Under the pieces are notes generated by a model that searched no databases, had not been told where the DNA came from, and worked only from the letters and a program-made list of their open reading frames with translations. A stretch of 64,000 bases of DNA from Brachionus manjavacas (Eukaryota; Rotifera; Eurotatoria; Ploima; Brachionidae): assembly GCA_019054805.1 (NCBI GenBank), contig JAHQIY010000024.1, positions 558,001 through 622,000 on the forward strand. The letters run 5' to 3'. Position numbers and translations under genes: made by a program. Below are positions 44,728-56,900 of the stretch, piece by piece. The first letter of the stretch is position 1; each line of letters starts with the position of its first letter.

Positions 44728-45600
44728 TATCTAAATAAAACCGGTTAAAGATTTTTTGATTTCCATTAATTAATTCAATCTTCCATTAATTAATTCAAAA
44801 ATTTTGGAGATTTAATGGGAAAAAATATAAAACTCGAGAAAATGAGAAAATTACCCTGTAAGTCTTTGATTTTCAAAAGTATGTGACAATACTTCTTTCG
44901 ATATTTCATCAGATTTCCCTTTCAACAGGATTAATTCTTTTCTTTCTGGATTAATTCATTTATCCTTTGATGAATGATGTTGATAGACTCGATCGTTAAT
45001 TGTTCTATTAAAGTATTTTAACTTTGGTCTTCTTTAGGTTCTTAATTTTGAACATAATTTTGAAAATTTTCTTCTGCTTCCATTAATTTTTTGTTTAGTT
45101 GATGATTTTGACTAAAAATAAATATAATTTTTAATCAAAAATAAAAAACAAATTAATACTTTTGCGATTGACTTATTCTTTGATAAAGCTCAGTGATTAA
45201 TTTATCTTTTTCCTTTACCAAAGATTCTGTCTCGTCTCTTAATTATGAAAATTTCAGTTCCAACTCATTTAAACTTTATTGATTTTGAGTTCGATCAAAA
45301 TTTTGGGAATCCTTCGTTTTTTCAATAAATTGACCGATACTGAAAATTAAAAAGCATTATGAATCTTTTCTCGATTTCAGTTTCAAATTATAATTCGAAA
45401 ATTTTAATTTTCAAAAGAACTAATGTCCCGAGCAATCATATAAATATCAATGCAAAAAAAGTTACTTCAAAAAAATATTTAATATTGAAAATCCAATTCT
45501 ATAAATAATCTCTTATGAGATGCTGATTTTTATTCAGTCTGTTTTTTATGCTCCTGTTTATTGTAGGGGTTCTGAAGTTCTTTTAATTCCATTGTTTCAA
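44124..45600 (-). pseudogene. C2H2/coiled-coil gene segment, copy 1
   Basis: On the minus strand the exon at 45165-44868 codes a heptad-rich helix (KLMEAEENFQNYVQN, EQLTIEYSNIIQQ, KGKSDEISKEVLSHTFENQ). Further down is a helix containing IKDEFNNLYNHTDYEIKKK, then a perfect C2H2 finger (CVFCGKSCKNRRGFVIHSGQ then MH) followed by CSKC and CKC near 44440-44335. The finger has the same spacing and RRG core as CIDCEDGFTTRRG in element A. Copies occur at 60366-61905 (same strand) and, for the finger part, 62206-62800 (opposite strand). Confidence 0.55.
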
Positions 45601-46269
45601 CTCAGAAAAACTGGAATAGCTTTTTTACTAAAAGAGATAATTAAGAGATGTAAAAAGAGATAATTAAGGACTGTAAAATTCTCAATGGTTAAGCAACTTT
45701 GCTTAATCCAAAAATATCTGTCTGCAAAAACCTTGCAATGCAATTGCACACTTGATTGTAATACTTTTTAATGGGGTGCAAAATGCAGAAAATTGCAGGG
45801 TATTTAGCAGACTTATTTTACTGCATAAAGCAAATTAGCTTATAAATAAGCACTTTAAAGAACTGAATTATCTCTTTTAGGAAAAATGCTATTCAAGTTT
45901 TTCTGAATTAAAATGATCGAAATGAAACGAACCCTGTTTTTGTAAAACATTTCTAATATTTTTTTGCAAAAAAAGTATTTTAGAATAATATAATAAATTA
46001 TAATGATCCTAACTGCCATAAATATGTGATGAGTCTCAATAAATCTGTGAGATAAGAAATGTCCTAAAAAAGTATTTGACTTCAGAAGAGCAAAGATTAA
46101 AATGCAAATAAAAAAAGTTCTTTACCATTGTTAAAAAGGTTCATTTTCTTTTTGAAATTTTTCCAAATGCTGTCTTTTTTTTTCGAATGAAATGACTTGA
46201 TCTTTAAGTTAAATGTTTGCAATAAACAAATATATAAATTATAGTTTGAATTAAAATAACTAAATAAAA

Positions 46270-47040
46270 TTACCCTTTAAGTCTTTGATTTTCAAAAGTA
46301 TTTGATAATACTTCTTTCGATATTTCATCTGATTTCCCTTTCAACAGGATTAATTTATTTTCTTTCTGAATTAATTCATTTATCCTTTGTTGAATGATGT
46401 TGGAATATTGGATCGTTAATTGTTCGATTTAAGTATTTAAACTTTGGTCTTCTTATGGTTCTTAATTTTGAACATAATTTTGAAAATTTTCTTTTGCTTT
46501 CATTAATTTTTTGTTGAGTTGATGATTTTCACTAAAAATAAATAATTTTTTAAAAAATTTGAATAAATATATAAATATAATATATATTTAATCAATAATA
46601 AAATGAAATTATACTTTTGCAATTGATATATACTTAGATTTAGCTTAACATAAATTTTTTGTTTTCATTTACACTTGTTGTCCTAAAAATTTCTTGGTTT
46701 TTAATCGAAAGCAACTCTTGTTCTAATTCATATATCATTTTTATATCCAACTCTTGATTAATTTTTAATATCTTTTCTTTTTCAGAAGTTGTTTTTTTTA
46801 AATCTTACTTTAAATTTATTCCTATCAAATTATCCCCAATATTGGACAATTTTCAAATACAATTTGTCTTTTTCCATTTTCGGTTTTATTATTCCCTTTT
46901 CTTTCACATTTACAGAAAAGTGGGCAACGCTTTTGCATTAATTTTTGTTCCTCATTAATTTTCTGTTCATTAGAACAGCAAAATTCAATCGGTTCAATAT
47001 TTATATTTTCGCAGGATCCAAATGTGAATCTCTTCTATTT
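46270..47040 (-). pseudogene. C2H2/coiled-coil gene segment, diverged copy 2
   Basis: 46550-46272 is a diverged duplicate of the coiled-coil exon at 45165-44868. Upstream, 47010-46810 has a Cys-rich exon: PIEFCCSNEQKINEEQ, KRCPLFCKCERKGNNKTENG, FENCPILG. It probably belongs to the same gene family. Stops are frequent. Confidence 0.4.
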
Positions 47041-48340
47041 TTGAAATGTTATTTTCGTTTCATCCAACTTTCAATTTAAATTAATCATTAATTTTTATTT
47101 ATTTTTTTTCAAAATTTACTTTTAATTTTAAACATTCACTTGTTTCGATAACAATGTTTTTCTCCTTTATTAAAATTTTTAATAATTTCATTTAAGTATT
47201 ACTTTACATTCACAAAATTTTGTTTATCTTCAGTGTTCCTTTTAACAAAAATTTAATTTTTGATTTTAGATTCTAAATAACTACTTTTTAATCTTTATTT
47301 TAATTTTTTCTTCGCTGATCTGTATTTTTCAGTTTCGTCATTTATTTTTTTTTTAAATTCTTATTTTCTTCGTGCACAAAATTTTTTAAAAGATTAATTT
47401 ATTTTAGTTGGCTATAAAATTGGTTTGGTATTATTTTTAAGCGTTTTAATATATAGATAAATCCTTTTTTTTTCAACTAATAAATCGATTTTTTTCTTCA
47501 GTCGATTATAAAATAGATTAATTTTTTTTATTTGAGTATTTAATGAATTAAGTATTTTTGGTCGATTTTTAAATAGATTCAATGTTTTTTTGTCGATTAC
47601 TTAAATCGATTAGTCTTTATTAAGTGAATTATCATTCAATTGATTTTTCTTGCTGCCTTATAAATTACTAAAAAATCTTGGAATGAAAAATTTTGTATTT
47701 GCATTTTTTTTTTTTAGGAAATAAAGATTTTTAAAATTATCTTAAATTTTAAATTAGATTTAAATTAAATTATCTTAAATTTTAAATTAAATTCTACAAT
47801 GTAAATATTGATTTTTAATGATAAATACGATTAAAATTATTTAAAATCGAGAAAGGAATTGAAAAAGAATTAGGCAATATCTTATTCTAATATCTTTTTA
47901 AAGTTTTAAATTCCAATTAAAAAAAATAATCAATTTAATTATTCGATTAATAATTTTTAATAAAATATTAAAACGATTTTTTATTTTTTGATTTATTATT
48001 TGATTTTTTTTTTATGATTATTTTTTTAAAAGAAGTATTTAATCTATTAATAACATCTTTCATTCAAAAAAAGTTTTATAATGATTTTTAAATTCAGGTA
48101 AAAAAAAAATTTTTACCCGTAACAAAAAACCTTCATATACACTGGATTGATTAGACACAGACCTAATTATCGACTTTTAAAATCAATCGAATATAAGACA
48201 ATTTATTTTTCCTTGTAAAAAAAAAAGTGTTTTATTGTCAAAACTCTGAAATTTTTGAACGTGTTTACTTATTAATTTTGAATTTAGTTTTTTTTAAATC
48301 GAACCCACAAAAAACTCACATAAAAATTTACTTGGATGGT
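47041..48340. other. AT-rich region with TCGATTA repeats
   Basis: 47450-47640 repeats the TCGATTA/AATCGATT motif set seen at 40100-40545. The rest is AT-rich without a gene. Confidence 0.45.
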
Positions 48341-48690
48341 CCTAAGCTTGCCAACTAGTACCCAACATCTAACTCACTCACCATCTGATTGTGTTTCTTT
48401 TCTTTGATGAGTCTTTGAAAGAATATAAATGTTGAATTTCACTCTTTAAATGTGGCCATTTCACGGAGCAATACGTCCAAAAATGAATTCGCCGACTGGT
48501 CTGAACTGAAAAGATTAAATTTTATTCAGTATTTGTACGGACCTAATCTACATCATGAACAAAATAATTTTATTTTGATAAATCACAAAAAGAAATTACA
48601 TTTTTTTAAGTTGAGTAAAAAAAGTCAAAATTTGTAATTTTTGGCATTCACCAAATGTTTGACTGAAAAGCATTTCCAGTCAATCTAACA
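48340..48690 (+). pseudogene. Inverted paralogue of 41170-41500, coding remnant
   Basis: The plus frame at 48452-48637 reads AISRSNTSKNEFADWSELKR, YLYGPNLHHEQNNFILINHK. It is homologous to the minus-strand frame at 41420-41280. It is a protein-coding family (conservation favours amino acids), unknown to me. Flanks also match (TTGCCAACTAGTACCCAACA against the opposite strand near 41485-41505). Confidence 0.45.
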
Positions 48691-48699
48691 GCCCTATAA

Positions 48700-49849
48700 A
48701 CTACAGCTTTTAAAAAAAAAAAAATTTTTTTAAATTGGAATGCTAGTCAAATTAAAAATTTAATTTCTTAAAACTAATTTATTAAAATTAAAAGTTTGAT
48801 TATTTATATGTAATATTTTTTTTTGAATATAAACTATTAGTCATAGGTTAGAAGTTATTTCTTCTAAATTTTTTGATTGTTTAAATTACCACACCAAAGG
48901 TTGTTCGATTTTTAAAAATAGCCGATTTCACTTTACCCTTAAGTAAAAGATATATTTGTTAAAATACAATGTTTTTAAGCACTATTTCAGATGGATTTAA
49001 AAATTTAAATTCATGTTTCGATTAAAGAAATTTTTAATAATTAATTCGTGAAAAATTCTAAATTAGACTTTTGAGTTTAAAAAGATTAATTTTAAAAGCA
49101 AAAGTAGAAAAAAATTAGCCTTACAATTAATTGAGAATATTGTCAGATTTCTGAAAATGCAATTAAAAAAGGTCGAAACCTATTATTTAAAATGAATACA
49201 TTTTGTAGCTTATTTAAAGGTAGTTAGTATTTATTTATGCCGTTAAAGGTCGTAATTGTTTCAACATATAAGAAGTCATAAAAGTACCATTCTAAAAAAA
49301 TAAACGCTTTATCTAGACTTAATAGAAAAAAAAAAGAATTTAAGTTGTATTTAACTTCTGATATGTTTATGAGAAAATAGAGAGTATTTTAGGGAAAAAT
49401 CAGGAGAAAAATTTTTCATAACAGAAGCGGTCTTTTGCCTAATTGAAGACATCGTGAATAATCAGTCCAATATTATCAAAATTCAACTCAACCGATTCGA
49501 TCAGCAACTAAACCAAACCAAAAAACAATTTTAAGCAAGAAACATCGATTGTCAACGCCTCATAGATATTTAATATTAAAAAACATATTAATTTAATTCA
49601 ATAAATCATGAAAAAAAATTTTCATTGTTGCTTTAATTGTCATTGTTTTTTCCAGTGCAAAAATAACGCCTTAATTAAGACATTTAACGAAAGTTATTTA
49701 TCGCAATATTTTGAAATACGCTTTAAAATAATTTTAATTAAGAGCTTCTTAATAAAAGGCCGTTTAAACAATTATTTCCGTTTGCTCTAATTATATGTTG
49801 AATATAACAAAATCGATGAGACTGAAAGTTTTAACTAATTTCAAAAGAC
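48700..49849. other. No gene seen
   Basis: AT-rich sequence. GTTGTTCGATTTTTAAAAAT near 48900 is weakly related in inverted orientation to 41655-41680. Nothing else is supported. Confidence 0.4.
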
Positions 49850-50245
49850 CAATCAAAAAACAAAATTAAATAAATTTTCATTTTCGCATTCTTACTTTTC
49901 AAAAATTTAAAAAGTTTTGATGTGTTTTGTTTCTTATTTTTATTTGTAAAAGCATTTTTTACATTTTTTTTTTACGAAATTTTTGACTCAATTGTCCAAA
50001 AAAATTTTCAAAAGCTTAAATTTCAACTATTAGACGTAAAATCAATTATCTTGCTGATTTTTCAAAAGCAATATAAAAAAGTAAAAAATTGACGATCCAA
50101 TATGTATTTTTAATGATGAGACAAAAAACTGAATGTTAAACATCATCACTATTTACGAATTATTTGGTAGAGCTTTTTTTCAAAAAATGTCGAGTAAAAT
50201 GAAAGCGTTCTTGACAATTATGATTCAAATATCCACTGGGGTTGT
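49850..50245 (+). repeat. Direct repeat with 42100-42490
   Basis: Partner of the repeat at 41820-42490, same orientation, with small indels. It ends in ATTCAAATATCCAC on both copies. Confidence 0.7.
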
Positions 50246-50249
50246 GAAC

Positions 50250-51880
50250 TTCGTTTCAATTCGATCATTTCAATTCAGCGAAACTTGAATAACTTTTAAA
50301 CGTTTTAATATTTTTTAAAAATTTTGAATCAAGTAAATTTAAGCATGTTTGCTCAATATTTTCCCAATTTTTATAAATTTTATCTAATATAAGGAAGCAT
50401 TTTCTAATAATTTAAAAATAAAAGTAAAGTTTGTTTTGCAAATTAATAAAAAAAACAAAAATAAAGATTTAACACTCTTTTTAAGATATTAAAAGAAAAA
50501 TTTTCAAATAAAAGAAATCAATAGAAAAGTTTTTTGAAAATATATCGTAAAAGATAATTAAAAATAAGGAAAAGAACAAAAAAGTCAAAAAAGCTTTTAC
50601 CAAATATGAATTAACAATGAGTAAATTTTATTAAATTAGGATTTAAATTAGTAAACCCTTTTAAATTGAAGTGATATATAATTATTAATTTAATTTATTT
50701 AAAGGATTAGAAAACTTAATTAATTCATTAAGAGGTCATTTATATTAATCATTTTCTTTAACCTTCCCTGACTTGATCTAAAATGAAAGTTTTATTTGTA
50801 AATAATTGTTTTTGCCTTGTTTTTTCAATGTCCCCATTGTAATTTCATTTTTTTTTTAACTCCACAGCTAGTTTGACAATAGTTTTAAATGTTAAATACA
50901 AAATGAAAGCAAATACAAATTTTTGGTGCAATTAAAATAATCAAAAAAAAATATATTTAAACAGTGAATTTGATTTGTTCGCAACAATAATTAAAATAAA
51001 AATAATTTTTTTTCAATTTATTAAACATATAAAAAAAATATAAAAAAAAAAAAGAAAATAAACTCAAAATCACTGATATTGTTCTTTTTCATCAAAAAAG
51101 CGATTTTCATTTCATCTCTTGTATTACTAATAACTTTAAAATTATTGAAAAAAATCAGCTAAATTATGTAATTTCAACAATTACAAATTTAGTATTTAAA
51201 ATATCATACTTTATCGCTTGAAATGCTTAATTAGTAAGCATTTCCTGTTCTCTCTTAGTACACTCGTTTAGATCGGTAAAAAACAAGCATTGTTGGATAT
51301 TGGCAAAAAAGGGAAGGTTTTTCACGTTTTTCACAATAAGAAATATTGCTTTTCTACACAAACAGTCAATAAACGATTTGTACACTTCCATTTCCTTTTT
51401 TACAGTCCCTCCCAACAAGCTGCTTATTTTTCACTTTCCTTATCAGCTTTTTTAACATCTGTTCTTTCAGAAGTCAAAAAAGCCAGACCAATATAATCGA
51501 GCAGATTTTGGGATTTTGAGCGAAAAAGCAGGACATTTTAAAATTAAATTTTAATAAGAGGGTTAAAAAATTGAATTTTTTTTAGATCATAATAGTTAAA
51601 ATGATTCTGATCTATATAAAAATACCTCTCTTGATGAATTTACATTAAATAAGCAAGATTTATTCCAGCTATCTTAAAAATTTATACAACGTGAAATTTA
51701 AAAGTAATACAACGTGAAAAATAAGAAACTCATTTTAGAATAAAAAGAATAATATCAGAATATCTTCATTACAAAAAGATGAAAAAATAAAGGGAAAAAA
51801 AAAACTTAAACAAAATAATAATTAAATACAAAGAAACAAGGACGTTTTTATATGTAGTTTTCTAAATATTTATATTCAGC
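50250..51880. other. AT-rich region, no gene model
   Basis: A short stretch near 51230-51500 is less AT-rich and has coding-like composition on the minus strand. It has stops in every frame, so no gene is called. Confidence 0.4.
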
Positions 51881-51889
51881 TAAAAAATT

Positions 51890-52060
51890 TACTTGGAGTC
51901 TTTCCTTTCCACGAATATAGTAAATTGAAACACTTGTTTTTCAAGAAAAAGTCCTCCTTGTGGCCCAAAATAAACTTTTCTGCCACAACGACTACGTCTA
52001 CTCACAAATTCACCAACCTTTGTTTTCTCTGATGTTCGCGTACAGAGAGGCTTAAAATTA
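51890..52060 (-). pseudogene. C-terminal exon with a GPQGG motif
   Basis: The minus strand reads KPLCTRTSEKTKVGEFVSRR, SRCGRKVYFGPQGGLFLEKQ, FTIFVERKDSK and TAA at 51890. The GRKVYFGPQGGLF pattern resembles short basic GPRGG-type tail domains found in some viral and transposon proteins. It is probably the last exon of the coiled-coil gene above it. The frame is uninterrupted within this exon. Confidence 0.4.
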
Positions 52061-52479
52061 ATTTTAATTTAAATTTTAAAAAATTTCATTTTTTTTTAAA
52101 TTACTCTTGTCACTTTGGTAGCTCCATGGGTTAAAGTTTTCTCTTCAAATATTTCTTTTAAAATTTTTTGCTCATTTTCCTTTAATTTTATTAAAATTTG
52201 ACAAAGATTTTACGTGAACCTTTTCGTCTTCCATCAAAATATTTAAATTTATTTGAAATTGAAGCTTTGATTTGTCTTAATTTTTTTAATAATAGCCTTT
52301 ATCTATTAAAGTAATTCAGAGTATTATGAAATCCCTTTGATTTATAAAAAGTAAAACAACAAAGCGATTTCAAAATAAGGATAAAAATTTAAAAAATTAA
52401 AAATTATTAGTTCAGAATTTTTTTAAATTTACCAATTGTTGAATTTTGGTTATAAGTTCATCGTAATGGTTTTCATTAT

Positions 52480-55081
52480 TTCATTGACAAACTCTTTCTT
52501 ATTATCATTCATATTCTTCAAAAATAAAATGGTCTTGAAATTGTTTAAAAAAAAATAGAATTACTTTATTATAATCTGACTTTCGTTCATCTATAAAATC
52601 GCTATCCTCAAGCAAAAAGGAAAACAAATGACTCTTTTTAAAATCGTCCGGTTTAATTAAGTTGTTAAGATATTCATTTTCCGATTTGAGATCTTTTATT
52701 GTTTCTTCAAAAAGATCCTTGTATTTGATAATTTTAGAATTGACAGGATTTTTCGGACAATTTGCAAAACTTTAAATATAATGATAACTATGATAATTTA
52801 ATAAAAATGAAATAAGATCATGCCAATAATGCTTATTACGACCAATCTCAGTGTTTCCAGAACCATCGCAATTTTTTGAAGGACACTTTTATTGATTATT
52901 TGATATTATTGAAAAATCATTATGTTCCAAATTTTGATTTTTATTAAAATCTAAATAAAAAATATGTATAAAAATTTTATTTGTAAAATTAAATACCATC
53001 AACAGAAACTAATAATTTGCTCCCATTGCCCTTTTCAAAATCAGTTTTTCTATAAGAATTCTGGCTAAAAATGTCTTGCCAAACGTAAGAGCTTTCCATT
53101 TTATTCTCAAATTTGATATCAGAAATTTGCTTTTCTTTGTCATCTAGTGCTAATTCATAATCCTTTAGCTGTTGTTCTTTGTCCTTTAGCAAATCATCTT
53201 TATACTTAATCTCTTAAAAATAAAAATAATAATTAAAAAAATATTCAATATTTCATCGAAAAGTGATTATACCTTGATCTTTTGACGTTCGTAATTTTTC
53301 AAAAATCGCTTTCTGGTCCGATTCGAGATTCGACGTCATACTCTCATTTTCTTTTATTTAATGCTCTAATTCTTTTAGACGCTCATCTTTTGCCTTTAAT
53401 TTTTCATTGTTTTCTTTCAGAACTAAATTAGTATTTAAATATTTATATAAAATTTTATTAAAGATTGAAGTCAAATAGTTTTACTTTTCGATTTAATTGT
53501 CGACAAATTTTGTTTCTCTGTTTTATTCGCAAATTTGAGATCAGAAATCTTCTTTCTAAGTTTCAGTATTTCTGAATTATTTGATGACTGCATTATTTTA
53601 TGGTTGTCATTTTTAATTTCAAATTCGGAATTCAGGATTACCATATTCTCCTCATAATCGCTTTTTAATTTTTCTAGATTTTTAGAAAAATTTTCCTGAT
53701 AGCAAGAAATTACTTTAAAATTATAATTAAATTTTTGAAATGCTAAGTAAAGAAGCTTTGTCTTAATTACTCGATTCAAATTCTTCAGCTATCTTTTTAA
53801 GCTTAATTTCATATGCATTTTTTAGTTCTTCATTAATTTTTATTGCCTCATTAAGACGTTCACTCAAATCGGACATTTCTAAAATTAGAAATTGAAAAAA
53901 TAAATGAACAAACATTATATTTTAAAAATATACCTTGTTCATTTTCATTGTATATTGATAAATTTTCTTTTTTTATTTGAATTTGGTTAAATTGTTCGGA
54001 CTCTAGAAATATTTTTCAAAATATTTGTTTTCACAAATTTTAATTTTTACCTTTTGATAACGAATCTTTTAGTTCAGCAATTAATGAATATCTTCATATG
54101 TCTGTTTGAATTTCTTCATTTGTCTTCTTTAGGTCCTCATGATCATCTTCTAAATTTTTGAATCTTATCATGCTCTTCTCAAGTTCTCTTTTAATATTTG
54201 AGGTTTCTTTCTCTGATAACTCTTGTTCTTTTACAACTTTTTCATAATCCTCTCAAACATTTCTAAACAATACTTGTTTTTGAGTATTCTTATCCTTTCA
54301 AAGAAAACTTATGGTCATTTAATTAAAATTTTTATTCAAAACTAACCAGTAAAATTTTAATTTCCTCTTGAAAATCATTTATTTTGATTTCGAGTTCCTT
54401 CTTTTCAAAAGCAAACTGCTTATTCATTGCATTCAGCATGTTATCCACTTCAAATACATAATGAGAGTTTATAAAAGATGTATGCTGATTTATTGATATT
54501 TCTTCTCCTAATAGCACATCATTTTTTACCTTGGATGAAATATCGCCGTCGTATTTCACCAAGCTGGAGACTTCTTCATCTAACTTTGTACATAAAATTT
54601 CAGATTCCTCAAAAGAATCTGAAATTTCACCATCTTCTTTCTCTGAGACGATAGCTTCTTCTTCATCAAACCTTGAGCATAATATTTCACCTTCCTCCTT
54701 TACAGAATCTAAAATTTCACCATCTCTTTTCTCCGTGCTGACATCTTCTTTCTCTGAGCCGATAACTTCTTCTTCATCAAACTGTGAGCATAATATTTCA
54801 CCTTCCTTCTTTACAGAATCTGAAAATTCACCTTCTTCTTTCTCTGAGCTGATAACTTCTTCTACATCTAATTCCGAGCATAAAATTTCAGATTCCTCAA
54901 AAGAATCTGAAATTTCACCATCTTCTTTCTCCGAGCTGAAAGCTTCTTCTTCATCTAACTCGGTGCTTAAAATACTATCATCTCTAGTTTTAATCGTTTC
55001 GAAAAATTCTTTGCTATTTCTTTTATTTTGATCAGCTTCTTTTTTCATGTCTTTATTCATTTCAAGATTTTGAATGTTCAT
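52480..55081 (-). pseudogene. Acidic-repeat and long coiled-coil gene of element B
   Basis: The ATG at 55081 overlaps the stop of the homeodomain-like exon (TAATG). It opens a 249-codon frame with four to five degenerate ~30-residue acidic repeats (SEKEDGEISDSFEESEILCS, ...LDEEE) at about residues 35-175. The frame then enters a coiled coil (FEKKELEIKINDFQEEIKIL) and meets a GTTAGT donor at 54332. Downstream exons are all heptad-rich: 54250-54045 (EKETSNIKRELEKSMIRF), 53880-53760 (MSDLSERLNEAIKINEELKN), 53779-53471 and 53192-52989. Several carry stops. Repeats plus coiled coil suggest a scaffold or nuclear structural role. It may continue the preceding ORF after a frameshift. Confidence 0.5.
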
Positions 55082-55805
55082 TAAAGATTTTTCTTTAATC
55101 TTTTATTTGAAAACCAATTCTGGGAAATAAATTTTGATTTAATTAATGATATTTTATTTGATAGATTATTTAATTTATTAAATGATAAACTTACACGAAT
55201 TTGTTGTTTTTGGTATTGACATTCAAAATAAAGAATTATGTTACTTATATCTGAATGATTTCGTTTGTTGTTCCGCGCATAATATGTATTTAGATAAATC
55301 AAATCATTCTTATCAAAAATGCTCTTTCTACCTCTTTTTTTCTCTGATAAAATAAAGTTGGTGAAATAGATGTTTCTGATTCGGAATTTGATTTAACAAC
55401 TGTCCCTTTTCTTTTTCGTTTTGTTGTTGTTGGTTGTTCTTTGTTAATAATTATTTAACATTTCAATAAAATTTTTACGAGATTGTTGATTTATTTCTGA
55501 ACTCCCTTTAAAAGAATTCTTTATCTTCTCTCTGATGCTCGCAAAGGCTTCAAAAGGGTTTTTATCAACATATTTCTAAAAAAAAATTTATAAATTTATA
55601 TTTATAATTTAAATAAAACAACCTTTACACAATTGATGGAGTTATTAAAAAGATTTTTTGGTCAGTTTGCGAAAAATCTCTTTAAAACTTCTTTGTATTG
55701 TTCCTGAATTTATTGTCTCACAATATTAAATTCACTTTTCTATTTCCTTACAAATGAATTTACAGTAATTTTCTGGGCCAAACTAGCCAATGTTTCGTTA
55801 GACAT
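55081..55805 (-). pseudogene. Homeodomain-like gene of element B
   Basis: The ATG at 55805 reads SNETLASLAQKITVNSFVRK. In the first exon TAG, TAA and TGA sit in an otherwise continuous frame. A second exon (KNPFEAFASIREKIKNSF) leads to a basic KRKRK cluster and, after a shift in an A-run, KKRGRKSIFDKNDLIYLNTY. A 75 bp intron (55194-55120, GTAAGT...CCCAG) joins QKQQIR to NWFSNKRLKKN in phase. The W-F-x-N-x-R helix 3 signature and the L and Y/F core positions at matching spacing support an atypical homeodomain. It would bind DNA, perhaps the TIRs. Confidence 0.45.
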
Positions 55806-56005
55806 CGACCTCCTGAAGTTTCCGTTCATTTTTCGATAGTTTAGATTTTTTTTTAAATCTTGAGTTTTTAAATCAATATTAAATATGAATTTTAAAAAAA
55901 GTGTTGTTTATAAAGACAACAAAATGGCGAACAAATTAAAAAAAAAAGAATTTTAGATTTATAATTTTTAAATTTAGATTTTATTTGATCTTAAGAAATA
56001 CAGTT

Positions 56006-56900
56006 TTAAGAATGGTTGTATTTTACAAGTAAGCAATCAATAATTTCACATTGCTCGCATTCGTTTTTTTTTAAGCATTTTGAATGATAAGAATGAATGC
56101 AATCAAAACCTTTTATTTCTTGATCTGAATCTTTCTTACCACATATACAACTAAAATTCACTTTGCCTACATATTTCAAATTTACTTTATATAATTCATC
56201 AAAAATCACTTTTCTGAATCGATATGGGCATTTTTCTCTTATTTTTAACTCTGTGTCTCTTACATCAACATTTAATAAGCTTTCGAAAACTATACAAACA
56301 AAAACACCACAGCTTACTCCATTATTTTGCAAAGGATGTACAAATTTCCTTAAAATCCATTTTTTATCACTTAAATCCTTCCGATAGGTGCAAAACAATC
56401 TAAAAAATTTCAAAGGATTATTATATATTGAAGAAAGCAAGCTATTTTCTATTACTTCCACTTTTCAAAATAGATATTATCATTCTCGGCACCTAATGAA
56501 TCTAAGAACGAAAAACATTGATTCTTCACATCAACAAAGAATAGACACCAATGATGACGGAGTGGATCATAAACCAAGCCAGCGATCATTGAATACGAAT
56601 TCAAATCCTACAAGAATATTTTAAATTATATTTTTAAAATATGTTATTTATATAAAATTCAAATTACTTCATCAAAAATATTCTCACTCAAGAACATACC
56701 ATTAAAAATTTTACTTGTCGAAAAATAATCAATGATTCTTATATTAAATGTTTGGCTTTAGTTTTGAAATAATTAAAAATAATCTAAATTTTAAAATTTA
56801 CAAATCAAATTTAAAAACTAAAATATTTTTAAAAAATAAAATTTACTTCGTCACTTAACCGGTCATTATTTAGAAGCTCAAAAACATTTTTGCATGTCAT
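56006..56900 (-). pseudogene. Ulp1-like (C48) protease with RING/PHD-like tail
   Basis: The ATG at 56900 overlaps the transposase TGA (ATGA). The first exon, 56900-56847, reads TCKNVFELLNNDRLSDE before GTAAAT. The second, about 56745-56668, reads YFSTSKIFNGMFLSENIFDE. The third, from 56607, holds the catalytic His (LRHHWCLFFVD) and Asp (SFLDSLGAEN). After a one-base shift near 56462 the last part has Gln and the nucleophile Cys in PLQNNGVSCGVFVC. Order and spacing (H, D about 18 later, then Q-x5-C) are those of SUMO/Nedd8 proteases. The C-terminus adds eight potential zinc ligands: CIC, CIHSYHSKC, CEQC. It probably processes ubiquitin-like proteins, or the transposase itself. Ulp1 domains on MULEs are known from plants. 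Confidence 0.7.

Noticed and set aside
51227..51500. Possible small genes on both strands
   Set aside because: Composition looks coding-like on the minus strand, but every frame has stops, and the short open frames overlap antisense without recognisable motifs.
54531..55031. 166-codon Ser-rich plus-strand frame
   Set aside because: It is the antisense of the acidic repeat block (Glu/Asp/Ser codons read backwards) and shows no independent domain.
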